NCBI GenBank assembly: GCA_963921825.1
Contig: OY997588.1
Coordinates: 158,487,120 to 158,551,119, forward strand
Origin: Erodium maritimum
Taxonomy: Eukaryota; Streptophyta; Magnoliopsida; Geraniales; Geraniaceae
Reading direction: 5' to 3'
Length of the DNA: 64,000 nt
A program made the translations under genes and the position numbers. The notes beneath the pieces were generated by a model, which worked only from the letters and a program-made list of their open reading frames with translations, ran no database searches and was not told the DNA's origin. Shown in pieces: positions 57,071 to 64,000 of this stretch; the stretch's first letter is position 1, and the number at the start of each line of letters is the position of its first letter.

Positions 57071-57396
57071 TGTTAGAATATAACTATAATTGGGTCTTCA
57101 ACTATCAGCTTGAGCTTTTAGTTGAGTTAGTCCTCTCTAATATGGTATCAGAGTTTGGCACCTCACGGACCCGCGTTCAAACCCCACTCTCTACAAAAAT
57201 TTCTAATTTCTCTCAAATCAAATTGTCCAAAATGGGCCGGCCCTTATCACTATTCTCAATGAGCTCTTCTCATCTTCTAATAAATCACCTCCAAACCCGT
57301 AAAACGGACTTGTCCGTGAGGGCGCGTGTTAGAATATAACTATAATTGGGTCTTCAACTATCAGCTTGAGCTTTTAGTTGAGTTGGTCCTCTAATA
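57071..57396 (+). mobile_element. Miniature LTR retrotransposon (TRIM/SMART type), 326 bp
   Basis: Two direct repeats, 57071-57142 and 57327-57396, both start TGTTAGAATATAACTATAA and end in CTCTAATA, with only two small differences. Directly after the first is TGGTATCAGAG, the primer-binding site complementary to initiator tRNA-Met. Before the second is a purine-rich GTGAGGGCGCG. The flanks carry a perfect 5-bp duplication TTATG (57066-57070, 57397-57401). The interior encodes nothing, so the element depends on proteins in trans. A GTTCAAACCCC phrase resembles a Pol III B box. Confidence 0.95.
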
Positions 57397-57401
57397 TTAT
57401 G

Positions 57402-57706
57402 TAACATTTTTTTTTTGAAAATGTAATTATGTAACATCTTAAACTTGCCTGACAAGTATCAACAGTAGCATAAACATCTCTTTCAATATTATGAAAACAA
57501 ATATAAACAATGGAATATAATATCATCCTACATTTGATTTATCCGTATAAAATACAAAATCACTTTAATGAGAAGAATAGTGCCCACTACAAGGGAATAG
57601 TTATGGTCCATGGCGATAACACAATTTAGTCCACCCAATTCACAATATTATATGCCACGTGTTAGATTCATTTTGATGAGGAATATTAGGCTTATTCTCA
57701 ATCTCT
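57402..57706. other. Upstream flank of the HSP20-like gene
   Basis: AT-rich, no gene. Possible promoter DNA. Confidence 0.5.
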
Positions 57707-57718
57707 TTATATATAGGT
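57707..57718 (+). promoter_or_regulatory. TATA box of the HSP20-like gene
   Basis: TTTATATATAGG, about 108 bp before the start codon. Confidence 0.7.
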
Positions 57719-57824
57719 ACATCTTCATGTCCAATTATAAAACTCCTCACCGTGATATTTTCCCTCAGTTTCTCGCCCATTTTCCTACCAACCAAACAAG
57801 CTCTCGAGTTACTCTTTCGTATAC

Positions 57825-58247
57825 ATGAAGGTGCTGAAACGGAATAACATGATATCAAGCTACGGCGCGGTTTCGTTCCACCCAAAGATACTCCGGAGGC
57901 TACCTCACGTGTTCTCGAAGGTTCTCGAGCTCCCTATCAACTCCGACGCCGATGTTTTCGTGGAAGAGACCGCTGAGTCCCTCCGATTCTTCGCCGGCGG
58001 GTTTTCCGACGGCGTCCGGTCTCGGACTGTCGAGATACACCCCGGAGTAACGAAGACCGTGATCACTGGAGGAAAAGTTAACAGGGGCCGTGATCGTGAT
58101 TTCTTAGTGGATGATCTGGATCTCAACCTCTGGAGGTTCCGGCTCCCGCCGGCGACGCGGCCGGAGCTGGCCAGCGCCGTGTGTAGCGGCGGCAAGTTGG
58201 TGGTCACGATTCCAAAGTTGGCGAATCGGAACGGTCTTGTATGTTAG
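57825..58247 (+). CDS. HSP20-like (alpha-crystallin domain) protein
   Basis: A 140-residue intronless protein of the HSP20-like chaperone superfamily. The alpha-crystallin fold appears as ADVFVEETAESLRFFAGGF and the C-terminal block LNLWRFRLPPATRPELASAV, then CSGGKLVVTIPK, which corresponds to the small-HSP FxLPxx...A..xxGxLxVxxPK signature. The N-terminal arm is short and the usual C-terminal I-x-I/V oligomerisation motif is not evident. It differs from canonical class I and II cytosolic small HSPs and is closer to the divergent HSP20-like plant proteins, so the role as an ATP-independent holdase is only inferred. An alternative ATG eight codons in (MISSYGAV) is possible. Confidence 0.8.
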   Translation: MKVLKRNNMISSYGAVSFHPKILRRLPHVFSKVLELPINSDADVFVEETAESLRFFAGGFSDGVRSRTVEIHPGVTKTVITGGKVNRGRDRDFLVDDLDLNLWRFRLPPATRPELASAVCSGGKLVVTIPKLANRNGLVC

Positions 58248-59101
58248 ATTTTTTGTGTGTGTTATTTTCTGTAATCAATTTGAAACCGTATGGGCTCTAA
58301 TCTTTAAAATGGTAATCTATAATCATTTGGATGTTCTATTTTTTTATAAATATTTTGACACATACACATGTATTTTAGATGATACATGAATTAGCAAAAT
58401 ATAATGCAACAAGCATCTTATTATTATTTGATAAACATGTGTAATATACGATTGAATTGAAATTTAACTTCAGATATAAAGTATGTAATTGAAATATTTT
58501 AAAGATGAAGATTCTAAACCTACCTCAACTCGGTTAACTCATCATATTATCCATTAAAGTCTTGCCTAATATCCCCACTGACAAGCTATATTGATTCATT
58601 ATAAACAATAAACAAAGCATCACCAATTTTTTTTTCTTCTGAAATTAGTGTCAAATCTTATACATATATCTTGAAAACATGATAAATAAGAAAGTTCAAA
58701 CTCTGACAATACAATAAAATGCACATCAGTGTATATATACTTTCGATTTAAGAATTTCCTTATTTTTGACATTGGGCCTTGTCGGGGACATGACTCGTCA
58801 ACTGAATTTGGGCCCTGAGGCCCATAGGCATTTTCACATCTTAATACAAAAGTTAACTCAGATGCACTTGTTTAGTTCTGATGTGTATAATTAGAATATT
58901 ATTTTTTACTAGACATTAGAATATGAATCTGTTATAGTTGAAAAAAAAAGATGTTAAATCCAACAAGTAATACAAAATTTGCTAGAAAGCAAAAAGGCCA
59001 TCCAATAAATAATCTATAAACCATAAGGAACCAGGAAAATCTCCAGCATGAAAAAAAATCAGCATATCCTTGGAAAAAACCATACTGAGGAAGAACCCAG
59101 A
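58248..59101. other. Intergenic and 3' UTRs
   Basis: AT-rich DNA between convergent genes; no gene or clear repeat seen. Confidence 0.5.
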
Positions 59102-61098
<1,997 letters not shown>

Positions 61099-61156
61099 AG
61101 CTAGGGTTCGAGATGTAGAGCAGAGAATCTATTGCTCGGTGACGGCGAGACTCCGA

Positions 61157-61164
61157 AAACCCTA
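61157..61164 (+). promoter_or_regulatory. Telo-box AAACCCTA upstream of RPS18
   Basis: Perfect motif about 60 bp upstream of the start codon, on the strand opposite the gene; telo-boxes are reported to work in either orientation. A second AACCCTAG lies directly before the ATG on the gene strand. Confidence 0.5.
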
Positions 61165-62972
61165 GGCGCGTGATAGAAGATGAAAGTGATATCTATGTCG
61201 TTTTTGTATTTTTAAGGCGTAAATTATAGTGAGCTGATTTTGCCACGCACTTTTCTGTTGCTTCCGCGCCAGACTTCGTGGACTGACACGAGGAAGCAGC
61301 ATAAACTGAAGATTTTCAAAGAAAAATTAAATGAATGATTTTCAAATATTATCAGATGAGTTTTATAACAAAATAAATTATTTTAACATACAATAATCTG
61401 AACATGTATATCAAATAAATTCAATTGGTTTAAATTTGTCAACTTTGAGGTTTAGACTATGTGTAGCGAGACTTGAGAAAAGTGCTCTTTCGGGTTGAAA
61501 AAACAGTCGTTCCTTGTCACCCACTTCTTCTTTATGTAATCGCCTTGACAGTCCTCGCTCATCTCCGAACCCAGTTACCATAGACCCCGACTAACCAAAG
61601 ACATCACCCTCTATCATCCTGGCCACAAGCCAACCACTCCATCCCTTCTTAACGGTAGCTCCTCCAATGGAATTGATGCAATATGTTCCTATTTCGTCGT
61701 CTGCTACTTCGCGCGACCACACCACAATGACCAGAGTTGCATTCGGTGACAAGCACGCTGTCCCTAGGTCCGGTCATCTACGATAACCCAGGCACCGGCT
61801 TGGCCTTCCCTTCGGCTGCCCCACGTTGAATCCGGCCAGCCCACGTCGCGTCCAGGATGGACGTCGGATTATCAGCGGTTGAGGGATGAGAAGACTCAGG
61901 TTCCACATGCGGAGGTTTCATAACCACCTTAGGACTTCGGAGGAATGAGGAGACCCGGGACAACCGGTGTTGGGAAATCTTGGGAGAGCCGCAATCAGAG
62001 CACTTTATTTCTGTCTGCTTTATGAGTTTTATCGTTTTAGTTTGTGTTGTTTAGTTTTATTCGGTTGTTGGATTCTTTATTTCATGTTCTGTATTTTTGA
62101 AATGCTGGTAAGGGGATGTCTTGAGGTAGTATCTGCGATCCAAAGCAATACGTTTCTACAGGTCCATGAGCGTAGGGGTTGACTACGGAAAATCAGGACA
62201 TATATCTAGAACATAAGACTTTTATGCCCTATTTTATATGATTTATATTTTGCAGTAGTGCACTTCCTCAGTTTACTTGTTCCAAAAAAAAATGTCAACT
62301 TTGTAATTATTAAGGATTTCCAAATATCATGACAAGCAAATTGAGTTTTGGCACAAAAAAAAAAACAGTTTTTGATTTGTAACCATATAAGTGTGCTGTA
62401 ATTCACAGGATATAAAAGATACTTAGCACAGATTTTGAAGGCCAAACGATTCTAAAATTAGTTGGCACCCAAATAATTCCTTAAAAGACAGCATTTAAAA
62501 TCAAGTGAGATTAAGTAATCCCCCCTTTGTGTTGATTAAAACCCTGGACAAGGTAGTTTAATGTTTTTTTTTTACATAAAAAATGATATCATATCAAAAT
62601 CAGAAGATATACAATAGCACAAAATACCTCATATTTAAACCTAATTGAGTTAAATACCCTGTTAAATACACAATATAACCTCCAAGTTCCAACATAGATA
62701 TAAAGTTATAAGATCCACAAACTAGTACAAACCAAAAATTGAAAGATCTTAAAGCATTGCAAATTAATAAATATCTGGACACATGATTTTAATATCAAGT
62801 AGTCAAATTATAATAATTTGTTCTCACTACTTGATAATATCAAGTAGTCTTACAGCTAGCCTTTACTCAAAATCATCACCATAACCTCAAAATAAAGTAG
62901 AATTATCATGATGACAATAACAAGATTAAAACAGAGATATATGAATCACTAAAAGGTTTAGTGTTGCATTAA
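61165..62972. other. Intergenic; includes a GC-richer repeat-like block
   Basis: 61440-62180 has mixed composition, broken frames (for example 61963-61778 on the minus strand, Pro/Ser/Lys-rich) and a U-rich end, resembling other retrotransposon debris in the window but with no recognised domain. The remainder is AT-rich. A palindromic pair of TACTTGAT/ATCAAGTA motifs occurs at about 62794-62850. Confidence 0.35.
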
Positions 62973-64000
62973 TCACTTCTTCTTCCCAGCCTTTGCAGCG
63001 TCTCCAGCTTTGGTCTGTGGAAACATAGATAGTCAGAAATCAAATTGTTGAATCCAATGATTGCTAAAAAAATTGTTTAAAGGACCACAAAGCAATCTGT
63101 TTTATTACCTTCTTTACTCCACGAATCTTCTTTGCCCGGTTCTTCCTCTCCTTGAGTTGCTTCCTTGACTTCTCTACCTTGGTGTCCAAACCGTTCTGCA
63201 CAAGTTACATATTCCGATGATTAAAAAGAAAATACATCAGCTATACAATAGAGAACAATGTCATGGTCAATCGAGATGCTGATATTTATTCCACAACAAT
63301 GCCCCAACAAGGTTAACACCTTCCTCAAACATGAACAATGAGAGAGCATAGCCATTCATATTCAACTCTACACATGGATTATATCATTTACATGCAATGG
63401 TGGTCATGTAAAACTAGTCCACTAGATGGGATTCAGTTCAATCCTTGATGAATTACACATGTGATAAAACGAATACACTAGACGGAATGGAGTATCATGA
63501 AAGTGCATAAGCAAAAGTTATGAATAGTTTAGAATGCAATGCAGTAGATGATTACAACAATTGACATGCATTTCAAAATTTTCAAACAAAATGCATTAGA
63601 TTACAAATCCCAGTAGCTGGAAAGTAATGCAGACACAAATACTAGATATAAACTCTATGGCTATGCTTGATAACTTAATCCATTAAAACATAAATAAATA
63701 AAATCAATTATAATACATACTCATGGTACATAAACTACTCTAAAATGGTACTTAGTTGACCCAATAGTTATTTTTTCTATACAAAATTTAATCATCCAAA
63801 CTCCAAAAGTCGAGTCAACCAACCAGTATAATGGAACAAGGATGGTGATTCATAGCAATAATGGGTTGAAGAGATAACTCACCCTGACAAGCCTGTACTT
63901 GGGCTCGTACTTCTTTGCATTCTCAACAGAATCATAAATCAACCCGAATCCGGTAGACTTTCCACCTCCAAAATGGGTTCTGAACTTGAACACGAAGATT
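62973..64000 (-). CDS. RPS24: 40S ribosomal protein S24 (eS24), 3' part
   Basis: Cytosolic small-subunit protein needed for 18S rRNA processing. The gene runs off the right edge, so the N-terminal exons are missing. Visible exons: 64000-63883 ([39 protein letters not shown]), 63195-63109 ([29 protein letters not shown]) and 63014-62973 ([13 protein letters not shown], then stop). Junctions are phase 0 with GTGAGT and GTAATA donors and CAG acceptors. The [10 protein letters not shown] block and the lysine-rich C-terminus are diagnostic of eS24. The tail is a few residues longer (AAKA) than some homologues. Confidence 0.95.

Overview
The window is nuclear DNA from a flowering plant, most likely a eudicot. 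It has spliced genes with AT-rich introns, plant-only families (class A heat-stress factor, GPI-anchored lipid-transfer proteins, F-box/kelch SKIP30, an Ole e 6-like peptide), a nuclear tRNA gene, and plant transposable elements (L1-type LINEs with a C-terminal RNase H, foldback MITEs, a miniature LTR element). The species cannot be told from the sequence. Exon coordinates below were joined by hand at splice consensus sites with reading frame preserved.

Layout. 1-2209: degenerate LINE cut by the window edge. 3284-5074 (-): heat-stress factor similar to HSFA6b. 5800-11440 (-): nearly complete L1-type LINE lying upstream of it. 11441-16752: repeat-derived DNA with a MITE, a tRNA-Ile(UAU)-like gene and a diverged 670-bp tandem duplication. 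17964-21630 (+): KEOPS kinase BUD32, whose introns hold three copies of one MITE family plus a large foldback element. 22057-23510 (-): truncated LINE. 23891-24454 (+): NIP7. 25656-27546 (-): organellar-type ribosomal protein uL24. 29271-31510: repeat-derived. 31883-32791 (-): small cysteine-rich secreted peptide. 33400-34953: non-LTR debris. 35336-36967 (-) and 38043-39512 (+): a head-to-head pair of LTPG genes. 41762-42799 (+): SKIP30. 43030-46896: repeat-derived. 47140-50503 (+): TRM82/WDR4. 53275-53898 (-): PNRC-like protein. 55830-57396: LINE debris and a 326-bp miniature LTR retrotransposon. 57825-58247 (+): HSP20-like protein. 59102-61098 (-): 40S protein S18. 62973-64000 (-): 3' part of 40S protein S24.

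Functional theme. Six of the twelve recognised host genes serve translation: tRNA t6A formation (BUD32), tRNA m7G46 methylation (TRM82), 60S assembly (NIP7), organellar uL24 and cytosolic S18 and S24. Several have telo-box and site II motifs just upstream. Two others belong to stress proteostasis (heat-stress factor, HSP20-like).

The most notable new-looking material is in the transposable elements. The large LINE has an apparently uninterrupted ORF2, but a catalytic endonuclease Asp is replaced by Gly and ORF1 is broken in an A8 run. Several MITE families carry visible 9-bp target duplications, and one family occurs in inverted orientation around the catalytic exons of BUD32. The miniature LTR element has terminal repeats of only 70-72 bp. 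No new multi-gene system was found.
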